Positions 8,797-18,078 of a stretch of DNA of 64,000 nucleotides are shown here, piece after piece (the first letter of the stretch is position 1; each line of letters opens with the position of its first letter). The stretch comes from an uncultured Clostridia bacterium. GTDB taxonomy: Bacteria; Bacillota; Clostridia; TANB77; CAG-508. The notes under the pieces were generated by a model. That model ran no database searches, had not been told where the DNA came from, and saw only the letters and a list, made by a program, of their open reading frames with translations. A program made the position numbers and the translations under genes. The stretch lies in the NCBI GenBank assembly GCA_934141555.1, contig CAKPCK010000007.1:19385-83384 (forward strand), read 5' to 3'.

Positions 8797-8812
8797 CTTT
8801 AAGTGTTGCAAA

Positions 8813-8884
8813 TGTTACAAAAGTATTAAATGTATGTTACAATTTTATTAAGACTATTGACATTATACAAAAAAAGGATAAAAT
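8813..8884 (+). promoter_or_regulatory. rsmD promoter sharing upstream sequence with sepF promoter
   Basis: TGTTAC repeats at 8813-8818 and 8835-8840 precede TTGACA (8857-8862), a 16-base spacer and TAAAAT (8879-8884). The block from TTACAAAA to TATTGACA aligns base by base over most of its length with the sepF promoter region. Confidence 0.6.
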
Positions 8885-8917
8885 AGTAATATATGAATGA
8901 AAGGTAACATTATAAAT

Positions 8918-9493
8918 ATGAGAATAATAAGTGGAAAAGCAAGAGGAACAAAATTATATACATTAGAGGGAATAGCAACAAGACCAACATTAGACAGAGT
9001 AAAAGAATCACTATTTAATATAATACAAAATGATATTGAAGATTCCACTGTATTAGATTTATTTTCAGGAAGTGGAGCAATAGGACTAGAATTTTTAAGT
9101 AGAGGAGCTAAGAGAGCTGTTTTATGTGATAATTCAAAAGATGCTATAAAAATCATAAAACAAAATGTACAAAAAACTCATTTTGAAGAAATTGCAGAAA
9201 TATATAATATTGAATTTACAAAATTAATTGAAAGATTACAAAATCAGAAATTTGATATTATATATATAGATCCACCTTATGCCACAGATTTCATAAAAAT
9301 ATCAATTGAAAAAATTATCGAATATAAATTGGTTAATGAAAATACTAAAATTATAGTAGAAACAGATGATGAAAAAAGAATATTAAAACAAATAGAAAAA
9401 ATGGATGTTGAAATTACAGATAAAAGAAAATATGGAAGAGCAACAATAATATTCTTAAAATATATTAAAACACAAATACCTAGAAAGGGGTAA
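8918..9493 (+). CDS. rsmD: 16S rRNA m2G966 methyltransferase RsmD
   Basis: S-adenosylmethionine-dependent methyltransferase acting on guanine 966 of 16S rRNA; 191 aa, the usual length. Motifs: MRIISGKARGTKL at the N-terminus, RPTLDRVKESLFNI, the SAM loop VLDLFSGSGAIGLEFLSRGA, and the catalytic IIYIDPPYATD (DPPY). ATG 8918 gives the family N-terminus MRIISG and has GAAAGG upstream; ATG 8897 would add 7 residues but has no SD. A coiled-coil gene follows 3 bases later, in the place where coaD often stands in other Firmicutes. Confidence 0.93.
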   Translation: MRIISGKARGTKLYTLEGIATRPTLDRVKESLFNIIQNDIEDSTVLDLFSGSGAIGLEFLSRGAKRAVLCDNSKDAIKIIKQNVQKTHFEEIAEIYNIEFTKLIERLQNQKFDIIYIDPPYATDFIKISIEKIIEYKLVNENTKIIVETDDEKRILKQIEKMDVEITDKRKYGRATIIFLKYIKTQIPRKG

Positions 9494-9496
9494 AAA

Positions 9497-10000
9497 ATGG
9501 AAATATTCACATTATTAGAAACTTTAGAAGATATATTAGAAAATAGCAAGGGGCTACCTTTTACCAATAAAACAATGGTTGATAAAGAAGAACTATTAGA
9601 AATAATAAAAGAAATAAGAATAAAATTACCAGATGAATTGAAACAAGCTAAATGGGTAAAAGAAGAAAGACAAAGAATATTAGCTGAAGCTCAAAAAGAA
9701 GCTGATGGTATAGTTAAAGAAGCTGAAAATAGAATAATTGCAATGATTGATGAACATGAAATAACAAGAAAGGCATATGAACAAAAGGCAGAAATAATAG
9801 AAACAGCTAATGAGATGTCAAGAGAAATTTCACAAGGAACAAAAGAATATGCAAATAATTTATTAAATTCAACAGAAAAAGTTTTAACAGATACATTAGC
9901 AAAATTAGAAAAAGATATAAGTGAAGCAGCAAACATAATGCAAATGTCATTAGAAGGTACAATTAAGACAATTCAAGACAGCAAAAAAGAATTACAATAA
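9497..10000 (+). CDS. coiled-coil protein downstream of rsmD, unrecognised
   Basis: A 167-aa soluble protein, almost wholly helical after residue 30. Residues 30-110 form a charged coiled coil with alanine/glutamate heptads (RQRILAEAQKEADGIVKEAENRII), resembling the stalk helices of ATP synthase subunit b/E or DivIVA. A second helical part follows to 167. It overlaps rsmD closely (3-base gap, SD AAAGGGG), so the two are translated together. No enzyme motif is visible. Similar small coiled-coil proteins are often found next to rsmD/coaD in Clostridia; their role is unknown to me. Confidence 0.7.
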   Translation: MEIFTLLETLEDILENSKGLPFTNKTMVDKEELLEIIKEIRIKLPDELKQAKWVKEERQRILAEAQKEADGIVKEAENRIIAMIDEHEITRKAYEQKAEIIETANEMSREISQGTKEYANNLLNSTEKVLTDTLAKLEKDISEAANIMQMSLEGTIKTIQDSKKELQ

Positions 10001-10021
10001 TCTAAAAAGGATAGGTTTTAT

Positions 10022-10104
10022 AGACCCGTCCCCATAGTATAAATATAGAAATTAAAAAGATGGGGACACCCTTATGTTTATTCACATAAGGTGTGTCCTC
10101 ATCA
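10022..10104 (+). repeat. ftsK leader with competing hairpins
   Basis: A hairpin GATGGGGACACCCTTATGT (10059-10077) / ACATAAGGTGTGTCCTCATC (10083-10102) has one mismatch and one bulge. Upstream CCCGTCCCCAT (10025-10035) can pair with the same ATGGGGAC segment, so two exclusive folds are possible. There is no T-run. The segment is more GC-rich than its surroundings and may be a dispersed repeat. Confidence 0.5.
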
Positions 10105-10143
10105 AAGTTTAAAGGAAAGTAAAATGCTGGAAGGGGTAGAAAA

Positions 10144-12633
10144 ATGGCAAAAAGAAAAAGTAGTAAAAAAAAGAAACAACAGAAAAAACAAGATATATCA
10201 CTAATAGTAGTAATTATTTTAAGTGTATTATTAACAGTATTAATATATGCACAATCAGGAGCAATTGGAATTGCCTTAAGTGATTTCTTTGGTGGAATGA
10301 TAGGAATATTAAAATATATATTACCATTAGGAGCGTTTGCTGTTGCAATAAAAATGGCATGTATAGATGATGATGGATATATATCATCAAAAATAGGTCA
10401 ATATGTATTATTGTTAATATTTATTGCTGTAATATTAAGTGTTTATCAAATATATAATGGAGAAATAAATATAGAACAAGACATATCAGAAATAGTAAAA
10501 GATGCTTATCAGTTAGGAGAAAACAATATTGGTGGAGGAGCATTAGGAACAATTGTAGCAGTTCCATTATTTAAGTTATTTGGAAAAATTGGTACAATTA
10601 TAGTAAGCATAGGAGTAGCAGTAATTCTATTTGCTACAACATTTGGAATTGATGTTGCTGAAATAATAAGAGCAATAATACAATCAGGAGTAGAAAATAG
10701 TAAAACAAAACATGAATTAAAAATAGAAGAAAAAGAAGCTAGACATCAAGAAAAATTAGAAAAAATAGCAATGATGAAAGAACAAGAAGGAACAGAAAAA
10801 TTAAGCAAAAAAGAAATGAAAGCCAAACTAAGAGAAGAAAATAGAAAAGCATATCTAGAAAATACAGAAGAAGACAGTGAAGGACAAATAAAAATAAATT
10901 TAAATGGAAGAGCAATAGAAGAAATAGATGAAAATGGTCGTACTAAATTTAAACATGGAAAACATGATTTAATTCCATTGACAAAAGAAAAGAAAAAAGC
11001 AAATATTACAAATGTAGCAAGTTCAATTGGAGAAAAAGAAAATATAGATCCAGACTATATTGAAAATGATTTATTTAAAAAAGAAGAAGAACAAAAAGAA
11101 GATAAAACAAAACAAGTTTTACAACTTGAACATGCAATGATAGTCGAAGACGAAAATTATCAATATCCTCCAATTGAGATATTAAGTAAAGGCGAAAAAA
11201 AGGCTATAAAAGGTGGAGCAAAGGCATTAACAGATGTTGCAACAAGATTACAAAAAACATTATATAGTTTTGGAGTACAAGCAAAAGTAGAAAATGTAAC
11301 AGTAGGACCAGCAATAACAAGATATGAATTAAAACCAGCTGAAGGAGTAAGAGTTAGTAAAATTGCAAATTTAGCAGATGATATAGCATTAAATTTAGCT
11401 GCAGAGACAATAAGAATAGAAGCACCAATTCCAGGAAAGCAAGCAGTAGGAATAGAAGTACCAAATCAAGAAAAAGAAATGGTACATTTAAGAGAAGTAT
11501 TAGAATCAGACGAATTTGCTGAAAGTAAATCAAAGATGAGTGTAGCCTTAGGAAAAGATGTTGCAGGAAAAGTAACAATTGCTGATATGGCAAAAATGCC
11601 ACACACATTAATTGCAGGTTCAACAGGTTCAGGAAAGAGTGTTTGTATAAATACAATAATAACAAGCATAATATATAAAGCAAAACCAAGTGAAGTAAAA
11701 CTTGTAATGGTAGACCCAAAAGTAGTTGAATTATCAGTATATAATGGAATACCACATTTATTAATACCAGTAGTAACAGACCCTAAAAAAGCAGCAGGTG
11801 CATTAGCATGGGCTGTACAAGAAATGGATAATAGATATAATTTATTTGCACAAAAAGGTGTAAGAGATTTAAAAGGATATAATGCATTAATAGAAAAAGA
11901 AGAAGGAGTAGGAAAATTACCACAAATATTAATTATAATTGATGAGTTAGCAGACTTAATGATGGTTGCAGCAAAAGAAGTAGAAGATTCAATTTGTCGT
12001 CTAGCTCAAAAAGCAAGAGCTGCAGGAATGCACTTAATAATAGCAACACAAAGACCATCTGTTGATGTAATCACAGGTATAATTAAAGCCAATATACCAT
12101 CAAGAATAGCATTTGCAGTATCTTCACAAGTAGACTCAAGAACAATATTAGATCAAGTTGGAGCAGAGAAATTATTAGGAAAAGGTGATATGTTGTTTTA
12201 TCCAACAGGTGCAGCAAAACCAACAAGAATACAAGGAGCATTTGTATCTGATGAAGAAGTAGAAAAAATAGTATCATTTGTAAAAACAAATGGAGAGGCA
12301 ACATATAATGAAGATATATTAGATTCAATAGAAAAAAGTGGTAAAACAGACAAAGAAATTCAAGATGCAAATTCAAAAGATCCAGATGATAATACAGATG
12401 AACATTTAATGGAAGCAATAGACTTAGTTGTTGAAACAGGTCAAGCATCAACATCATTTATACAAAGAAAATTTAATGTAGGGTATGCAAGAGCAGGAAG
12501 AATAATAGATCAAATGGAAGAAAGAGGAATTATTTCAGGATATCAAGGAAGCAAACCACGTCAAGTATTAATGTCAAAAGAAAGATGGGAAGAATTAAAA
12601 ATGGGAACACCACCTGAAGGTAATCAAGAATAG
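10144..12633 (+). CDS. ftsK: DNA translocase FtsK/SpoIIIE
   Basis: Septal hexameric DNA pump that clears chromosome from the division or sporulation septum; 829 aa. Four membrane segments lie in about 18-180, then a Lys/Glu-rich linker (190-350). The alpha domain follows, then the beta motor with Walker A IAGSTGSGKSVCINT (about 490-504), Walker B ILIIIDELADLMM, and the RLAQKARAAGMHLIIATQRPSVDVITG block. The C-terminal gamma winged helix (VVETGQASTSFIQRKFNVGYARAGRIIDQMEE) reads KOPS/SRS polarity sites. SD GGAAGGGG precedes the ATG. In a sporulator this could be SpoIIIE; the sequence alone does not separate the two names. Confidence 0.95.
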   Translation: MAKRKSSKKKKQQKKQDISLIVVIILSVLLTVLIYAQSGAIGIALSDFFGGMIGILKYILPLGAFAVAIKMACIDDDGYISSKIGQYVLLLIFIAVILSVYQIYNGEINIEQDISEIVKDAYQLGENNIGGGALGTIVAVPLFKLFGKIGTIIVSIGVAVILFATTFGIDVAEIIRAIIQSGVENSKTKHELKIEEKEARHQEKLEKIAMMKEQEGTEKLSKKEMKAKLREENRKAYLENTEEDSEGQIKINLNGRAIEEIDENGRTKFKHGKHDLIPLTKEKKKANITNVASSIGEKENIDPDYIENDLFKKEEEQKEDKTKQVLQLEHAMIVEDENYQYPPIEILSKGEKKAIKGGAKALTDVATRLQKTLYSFGVQAKVENVTVGPAITRYELKPAEGVRVSKIANLADDIALNLAAETIRIEAPIPGKQAVGIEVPNQEKEMVHLREVLESDEFAESKSKMSVALGKDVAGKVTIADMAKMPHTLIAGSTGSGKSVCINTIITSIIYKAKPSEVKLVMVDPKVVELSVYNGIPHLLIPVVTDPKKAAGALAWAVQEMDNRYNLFAQKGVRDLKGYNALIEKEEGVGKLPQILIIIDELADLMMVAAKEVEDSICRLAQKARAAGMHLIIATQRPSVDVITGIIKANIPSRIAFAVSSQVDSRTILDQVGAEKLLGKGDMLFYPTGAAKPTRIQGAFVSDEEVEKIVSFVKTNGEATYNEDILDSIEKSGKTDKEIQDANSKDPDDNTDEHLMEAIDLVVETGQASTSFIQRKFNVGYARAGRIIDQMEERGIISGYQGSKPRQVLMSKERWEELKMGTPPEGNQE

Positions 12634-12657
12634 ATACAAAAGAAAGGAGGAGAAGAT

Positions 12658-14184
12658 ATGTTTGAAAGATTTATAAAAAAAGATCGTAATGAGATATTAG
12701 AATCTGTATTAGATCAAAAAGATGTAGATGAAAGAACTAAAAATCTTCTCCAGGGAATTTTATATAAAATAGATGTATCATATAAAGATTATCAAAAAGC
12801 AAAAGTAATTCAACGAAACAAAAAAGAATATGTAGATGAAATCAACAAAAATATAAAAAGAAAATGTAATAAAATTGTAACAGTAAGTTTCAATGAAAAA
12901 ATCGAAAACGAAAAAATAAGAAAAAGCTTAGAAAAAAACAAATTTTATATTGATGAAAATCAAATAATAACATATCCAATTGAAGAAAAAATATTATATG
13001 CAATAGAAAAAAGCATAAATAACAATAAAATAGTAAATAGCAAATATGAAATTATATCAAAACCATTATCAGACTTAATAATGACAGGTAAAAGTTTAGA
13101 TAGAGTAGAAGTATTAAGAGATTTTAATGGATGGTCATGGACAACAATAAAAACAGAAATAGAAAGTATTACTTCAAATCTTGTATATCAAGTTCTTCAA
13201 ATATTGATAGGAGAAGAATTTTTAGATAATTGGAGTTTGGATACAGATGGAATAATAGATTATTATAATATGTTTAAACAAAAAATATCTGATAAATATG
13301 GAACGGAAATTTCGCAAAAACTTTATGAAACAATAGAAAGAATTGCTATAATGAATGAAATTGAGCAAGATATAGATTTTAAAGTTGAAAAAATACAACA
13401 ATTAAATGAAATTGATATTGATATGAAAAAAAGAACAAATGTAGAATTATATATTAATGAATTGACAGAGGAAAAAAAGAAATCAGAAAAGGAAATAGCA
13501 GTAATTCAGAAAATATTAAGTTCGGAAAAAGAACTTAAAAATCAATATCAAAAAGTAAATGAAGGTGTTCCAATAGAAAAAAAAGTCTTTAGTGTAAGGG
13601 TATTAAGACAACAATTAGTTTCAAAAAAACAAGAGAATTTAAAGAATATAGAAAATATAAATTTTAAATTATTACCATATAATTATATAGAAAGTAAAGA
13701 GAAAATAACTCAAAAGAAAAAATTATTAGAAACAATATATTATACAGAAGAAGAACAAAAAGAAGTTTACTTAAGATTTATAAATACTTTTTTAGAATGT
13801 TTTAAACAAGAAATAAAACAATCAAATAAAGATATATTGTTAAATTTAATATATAAATTTAGATATTATATGTTAATACCATTTAATACTCAAAATTCAA
13901 TAAAAGATGTCCCAGAATTAAAAGAGGAAATAATTGAGATTGAAAAAGAATTTATGAAAATTGGAAAAAGGGAAAAAATAATATCAAAAGAAGTTCCATT
14001 TGAAGTATGGACACATATATTTGAAACAAGAATAATTGATTTAGAAGAATTATATTATAAAATTTTTACTGAATATGATAAAAAGTATTTTCAATTATTT
14101 GATGACAATATTTCAGAAGAAAAATTTATAATAAACAATATTGAAAAGAATAAGATAAATAAGAAGATAAAAATCTTCAATTAA
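12658..14184 (+). CDS. uncharacterised 508-aa helical protein downstream of ftsK
   Basis: I do not recognise this protein. It is cytoplasmic (no signal or membrane segment), Lys/Glu/Ile-rich and largely helical. Residues 1-75 are a charged helical part; about 75-230 look globular, with LSDLIMTGKSLDRVEVL and DFNGWSWTTIKTEIES as the most distinctive words. Residues 250-330 form a coiled coil, and the rest is again helical. SD AAAGGAGG precedes the ATG, and it lies 24 bases after ftsK. It is probably co-transcribed with ftsK and the RNase-like gene that follows 18 bases on. Base composition is like its neighbours, so it does not look recently acquired. Confidence 0.75.
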   Translation: MFERFIKKDRNEILESVLDQKDVDERTKNLLQGILYKIDVSYKDYQKAKVIQRNKKEYVDEINKNIKRKCNKIVTVSFNEKIENEKIRKSLEKNKFYIDENQIITYPIEEKILYAIEKSINNNKIVNSKYEIISKPLSDLIMTGKSLDRVEVLRDFNGWSWTTIKTEIESITSNLVYQVLQILIGEEFLDNWSLDTDGIIDYYNMFKQKISDKYGTEISQKLYETIERIAIMNEIEQDIDFKVEKIQQLNEIDIDMKKRTNVELYINELTEEKKKSEKEIAVIQKILSSEKELKNQYQKVNEGVPIEKKVFSVRVLRQQLVSKKQENLKNIENINFKLLPYNYIESKEKITQKKKLLETIYYTEEEQKEVYLRFINTFLECFKQEIKQSNKDILLNLIYKFRYYMLIPFNTQNSIKDVPELKEEIIEIEKEFMKIGKREKIISKEVPFEVWTHIFETRIIDLEELYYKIFTEYDKKYFQLFDDNISEEKFIINNIEKNKINKKIKIFN

Positions 14185-14202
14185 AAAACGGAGGAATAAT
14201 AA

Positions 14203-15846
14203 ATGAAAATAACTTTTTTAGGAGCTACAAAAATAGTAACAGGTTCAAATTTTTTAGTTGAAGCTGCAGGAAAGAAGTTTTTAGTTGATTGTGGACTATA
14301 TCAAGGAAAAGCAGAGTTAGAAGAACAAAATTATAGAGATTTTGATTATAATCCTGCAGAAATAGATTTTATGTTATTAACACATGCACATATAGACCAT
14401 TCTGGAAGAATACCTAAATTGTATAATGATGGATTTAAAGGGCCAATATATGCACATAAAGCAACATGTGATTTATGCCAAATAATGTTACCAGATAGTG
14501 GGCATATTCAAGAAATGGAAGCAGAGTGGAAAAATAAAAAAAGATTAAGAAAAGGTCAACCAACAAGAGGCCCACTTTATACAGCAGAAGATGCATTAAA
14601 ATGTATGGAAATATTTATACCTGTAAAATATGACGAAATAATACAAGTATCTGAAAATATATATGTTAGATTTAATGATGCCGGACATATGTTAGGCTCA
14701 AGTACAATAGAAATATGGGCAAAAGAAGATGGAAAAGAAACAAAAGCAGTATTCTCAGGAGATTTAGGAAATAATGATATTCCACTTTTATCAGAACCAA
14801 CAATGATAGATAATTGTGATTATTTAGTAATGGAATCAACATATGGAAGTAGATTACATGTAAGAAATGATCAAAAAGCAGAATTATTCTTAAAAATAGT
14901 CTCTGAAACTATTGATAATGGAGGAACAGTAGTAATCCCATCATTTGCAGTAGGAAGAACACAAGAAATTTTATATGAAATTAATAAAATAAAAGAAAAT
15001 AGGCATGATGAAGAATTTTTAAGAGAATATAGAACATTAATGAAAGTGCCAGTATATGTTGATAGTCCACTTGCAATATCAGCAACACAAGTATTTAAAG
15101 AAAATATGGACTTATTTGAAGATGAAGTAAAAGAAGAAATGGAAAGAGGAAATAATCCATTAGAATTTCCAGGTTTAAAATTTACTCAAACAGCAGATGA
15201 ATCAAAAGCATTAAATGAAAGTGATGAACCAGCAATAATTATTTCAGCAAGTGGTATGTGTGATGTAGGAAGAATAAAACACCATTTAAAACATAATATC
15301 TGGAATCCAAAAAGTACAATATTATTTGTAGGATATCAAGCACCGGGAACATTAGGATATGAAATTGTAAATGGAGCTAAAAAGGTTACAATATTTGGAG
15401 AAGAATTTGCAGTGAATGCAAGAATTGAATATATTGAAGGATATTCTGGTCATGCTGACCAAGAATGGCTTATGAATTTTGTATACTCATTCTATAATAA
15501 ACCAAAACATATATTTTTAGTACATGGTGAAGAAGAATCACAAGAAGTATTAAGAAACAAGATATTAGAAAATACAGGAATTGGGGTAACAATACCTGAA
15601 TATGGTGAAACATATCAATTAGATGATGAATTAAGAATTGTAAATAGAATCAAGATAAAGAAAACATTAACATTAAAGAATGAAGTTCTAGAAAGACTAG
15701 AAAAATTAAAAGATGAACTTGCAGATATGGAAGTTATGGTAAAAGAAGATATGACAGATGATGAATTACGAGATGAAGACATATTTAGAATAAATGAAAA
15801 AATCAAAGATTTAGAAAAACAAATTCTAAATGTAGTTGAAGGATAA
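14203..15846 (+). CDS. metallo-beta-lactamase fold / beta-CASP RNA hydrolase
   Basis: Zinc-dependent nuclease-like enzyme of 547 aa. The MBL motifs are clear: LLTHAHIDHSGRIP (HxHxDH), DAGHMLGSS, and FSGDLGNND (the metal Asp). The beta-CASP cap includes VMESTYGSRLH, VVIPSFAVGRTQEIL, VDSPLAI and IISASGMCDVGRIKHHL. The RMMBL domain has YSGHADQEWL and FLVHGEEES. The extra C-terminal 60 residues are a coiled coil. This order matches the YsbA/CPSF-like RNA-processing group rather than RNase J. SD GGAGGAAT precedes the ATG. The substrate is unknown, probably RNA. Confidence 0.88.
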   Translation: MKITFLGATKIVTGSNFLVEAAGKKFLVDCGLYQGKAELEEQNYRDFDYNPAEIDFMLLTHAHIDHSGRIPKLYNDGFKGPIYAHKATCDLCQIMLPDSGHIQEMEAEWKNKKRLRKGQPTRGPLYTAEDALKCMEIFIPVKYDEIIQVSENIYVRFNDAGHMLGSSTIEIWAKEDGKETKAVFSGDLGNNDIPLLSEPTMIDNCDYLVMESTYGSRLHVRNDQKAELFLKIVSETIDNGGTVVIPSFAVGRTQEILYEINKIKENRHDEEFLREYRTLMKVPVYVDSPLAISATQVFKENMDLFEDEVKEEMERGNNPLEFPGLKFTQTADESKALNESDEPAIIISASGMCDVGRIKHHLKHNIWNPKSTILFVGYQAPGTLGYEIVNGAKKVTIFGEEFAVNARIEYIEGYSGHADQEWLMNFVYSFYNKPKHIFLVHGEEESQEVLRNKILENTGIGVTIPEYGETYQLDDELRIVNRIKIKKTLTLKNEVLERLEKLKDELADMEVMVKEDMTDDELRDEDIFRINEKIKDLEKQILNVVEG

Positions 15847-15864
15847 AATAAGGAGAAAGGAAGG

Positions 15865-17805
15865 GTGCCAGAAATTAATCTGGCATCTAATCAAAATACA
15901 ATGGAAAAATATTTAAATGATGCAATAATAGGAAATAGAAAAATGCTTGCAACATTTTCAAGCAAAGGAGAAATGCTAAGATTATCATATCCAAATCATG
16001 ATAATAGGCAATATTTGAAATATTTTCATACAGGAGTAAAAGTAAATGACTCAAATATAATATATTTGCATGATGATATAAACAATACATATATACAATA
16101 TTATGATAAAGATACAAATATTTTAAATACAGAAATAACAAATACATATTTTAATTTAAAAATAGTTCAAACAGATTTTGTAACTATAAAAGAAGATGTA
16201 TTAGTAAAGAAATATTCATTTATAAATGATAGTAATATAGAACAAGATATAAAATTTTTAATTCATTCAGAATTATTATCAGACCAAAATAATTTTGTAA
16301 GTGGTATGGAATTAGATAATGGAATGATTCAATTTGCCCATGATTTTTCAATGGCAACATTTGCAAAATCAGAGAAAATATTATCATGTCAGGTAAATGG
16401 AACATCAAATAATATAGGAAGCGGAATTATAGGTGGAAAAGATTATGTAGGAATGTCAAAAGATTCAAGTATAAGTTTTGATATTGGAAAGCTTAAAGCA
16501 GGACATAGAAAAGATATTGAAATATGTATATATATTGATGAAAAACAAAAGACTATGCATGATTTTATTGATGAGGTTGAAAGAATAAGAAAAATAGATT
16601 TTAATAAAGAATTAAATGATACAAAAGCATATTGGAAAAAATATGTAAAAGAACATGATGGATTAAAAATAAAAGAAACACAGAATAGTTATGAAGAAAA
16701 AATATTAAATATATATAAAAGAAGTATATTATTATTTCCATTATTAATAAATGAAGAAACAGGTGGGATTATTGCATCACCAGAAGTTGATGAAGAATTA
16801 TCTCAATGTGGAAGATATGGATATTGTTGGCCAAGAGATGCAGTATTTATAACACAAGCTTTAGATATTTTAAATATGAGTAGTGAAGCAGATAAATTTT
16901 ATAATAAATTTTGTAGGATGACACAAAGTAAAAATGGAATGTGGGAACAAAGATTTTACACAGATGGAAGATTAGCACCTTGTTGGGGATATCAAGTTGA
17001 TGAAACTGCAAGTGTCGTATATGGAGTGTATAATCATTATGAATATACAAAAAATGAAGAATTTTTGAAAGAAAATTTACATATGTGTGAACTAGCAATT
17101 ACATTTTTGAAAAAATATGTATATGATGTATTAGAAGATACGAAAAAATATCATGTAAGTTATGATATTTGGGAAGAGAATGATAAAGGAATACATATGT
17201 ATTCTTTGGCAAGTATTTTTTCATCATTTGATACTATGAAAAAAATATATAAAGCATTAGGAAAAAATGTTTCAGATTTTGAAAACAATAGATTAAAAGA
17301 AGAAAAAATAAACAAAAATATTAAAGAAATAGATGAATTAATGTTAAAAGTAAAAGAATATATTGAACAAAATTTATATGATGAAAATAGAAAATCATAT
17401 GTAAGAAATACAAAAGATAGAAGAATTGATATAAGTTTACTTGGAGCAGTTTATCCATTTAATGTTTTTTCACCAAAAGAGAAGAAGATTTTAAACACAA
17501 TAGAGAATATAAATTTAACACTTAGAACATATACTGGAGGATATCAAAGATATGAAAATGATGGATATAGAAATGGATCTCCATGGATAATTGCTAATTT
17601 ATGGATGACATTGTATTATTTAGAAATAGGAGAAAAGAAGAAAGCTAAAGAAACATTTGACTTTGTATTAAAAACAGTTGGAAAGCATAGTTTATTAGGA
17701 GAGCAAATTGATAATTCAACATTAAAACCAAATTGGGTTATTGGATTAGGCTGGTCACATGCGATGTTTATTATAGTTTTAGAGAAACTTTTTAATGTGA
17801 GATGA
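15865..17805 (+). CDS. glycoside hydrolase family 15-like (glucoamylase/trehalase fold)
   Basis: A 646-aa two-domain enzyme. The N-terminal beta-sandwich (to about 265) contains YLNDAIIGNRKMLATFSSKGEM, as seen in bacterial GH15 proteins. The C-terminal (alpha/alpha)6 barrel has GGIIASPEVDEEL, GRYGYCWPRDAVFI, WGYQVDETASVV, YDIWEE (likely general acid Glu) and LKPNWVIGLGWSHAMFI. It should hydrolyse alpha-glucosidic links in the cytosol (no signal peptide). The start is uncertain: GTG 15865 follows AGGAGAAAGG but lies in a small hairpin; ATG 15901 fits the family N-terminus but lacks an SD. It is translated close behind the RNase-like gene. Confidence 0.82.
   Translation: MPEINLASNQNTMEKYLNDAIIGNRKMLATFSSKGEMLRLSYPNHDNRQYLKYFHTGVKVNDSNIIYLHDDINNTYIQYYDKDTNILNTEITNTYFNLKIVQTDFVTIKEDVLVKKYSFINDSNIEQDIKFLIHSELLSDQNNFVSGMELDNGMIQFAHDFSMATFAKSEKILSCQVNGTSNNIGSGIIGGKDYVGMSKDSSISFDIGKLKAGHRKDIEICIYIDEKQKTMHDFIDEVERIRKIDFNKELNDTKAYWKKYVKEHDGLKIKETQNSYEEKILNIYKRSILLFPLLINEETGGIIASPEVDEELSQCGRYGYCWPRDAVFITQALDILNMSSEADKFYNKFCRMTQSKNGMWEQRFYTDGRLAPCWGYQVDETASVVYGVYNHYEYTKNEEFLKENLHMCELAITFLKKYVYDVLEDTKKYHVSYDIWEENDKGIHMYSLASIFSSFDTMKKIYKALGKNVSDFENNRLKEEKINKNIKEIDELMLKVKEYIEQNLYDENRKSYVRNTKDRRIDISLLGAVYPFNVFSPKEKKILNTIENINLTLRTYTGGYQRYENDGYRNGSPWIIANLWMTLYYLEIGEKKKAKETFDFVLKTVGKHSLLGEQIDNSTLKPNWVIGLGWSHAMFIIVLEKLFNVR
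15866..15885 (+). promoter_or_regulatory. hairpin over the GH15 start codon
   Basis: TGCCAGA / TCTGGCA with loop AATTAA covers two bases of the GTG start. It could mask translation initiation at GTG 15865. No T-run follows. Confidence 0.4.
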
Positions 17806-17818
17806 AAGGAAAAAATAA

Positions 17819-17986
17819 ATGGAACAAAGTAAATGGGTTATTGTAAGAAGAGAAACAGGTTTTGAAAAATTTAAAAGAAGTATAAAAAATATATTTTTTA
17901 AATTATTTAGGAAAGACAAAGATTTAAAAAAGATGAAGAATAAAGTAAAAAATAGTGGAGAAATAGTAGTAGAAATTATTTGTTAA
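17819..17986 (+). CDS. small basic protein, 55 aa
   Basis: ATG 17819 follows GAAAGGAAAAA and lies 13 bases after the GH15 stop. It encodes a Lys/Arg-rich peptide beginning MEQSKWVIVRRETGFEKFKR, with a central IKNIFFKLFRKDKDLKKMKN that could form an amphipathic helix, and ending GEIVVEIIC. I do not recognise it. The SD, close spacing and neighbour-like base composition support a real gene, perhaps translated with the GH15 gene. It ends just before the terminator of the GC-rich cassette. Confidence 0.55.
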   Translation: MEQSKWVIVRRETGFEKFKRSIKNIFFKLFRKDKDLKKMKNKVKNSGEIVVEIIC

Positions 17987-18008
17987 AAATAAAAAGAATA
18001 TTAATAAT

Positions 18009-18050
18009 AATAAAAACACAGCCAGCCGAAAAATTTCAGCTGGCTGTTTT
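18009..18050 (-). terminator. terminator of the GC-rich minus-strand gene
   Basis: Stem CAGCCAGC (18019-18026) / GCTGGCTG (18039-18046), with an inner GAAA/TTTC pairing. On the minus strand it is followed by TGTTTTTATT. It closes the cassette on the left. Confidence 0.9.
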
Positions 18051-18078
18051 GGGTTTGCTAGTGGCTTGCTCCAAAGTA

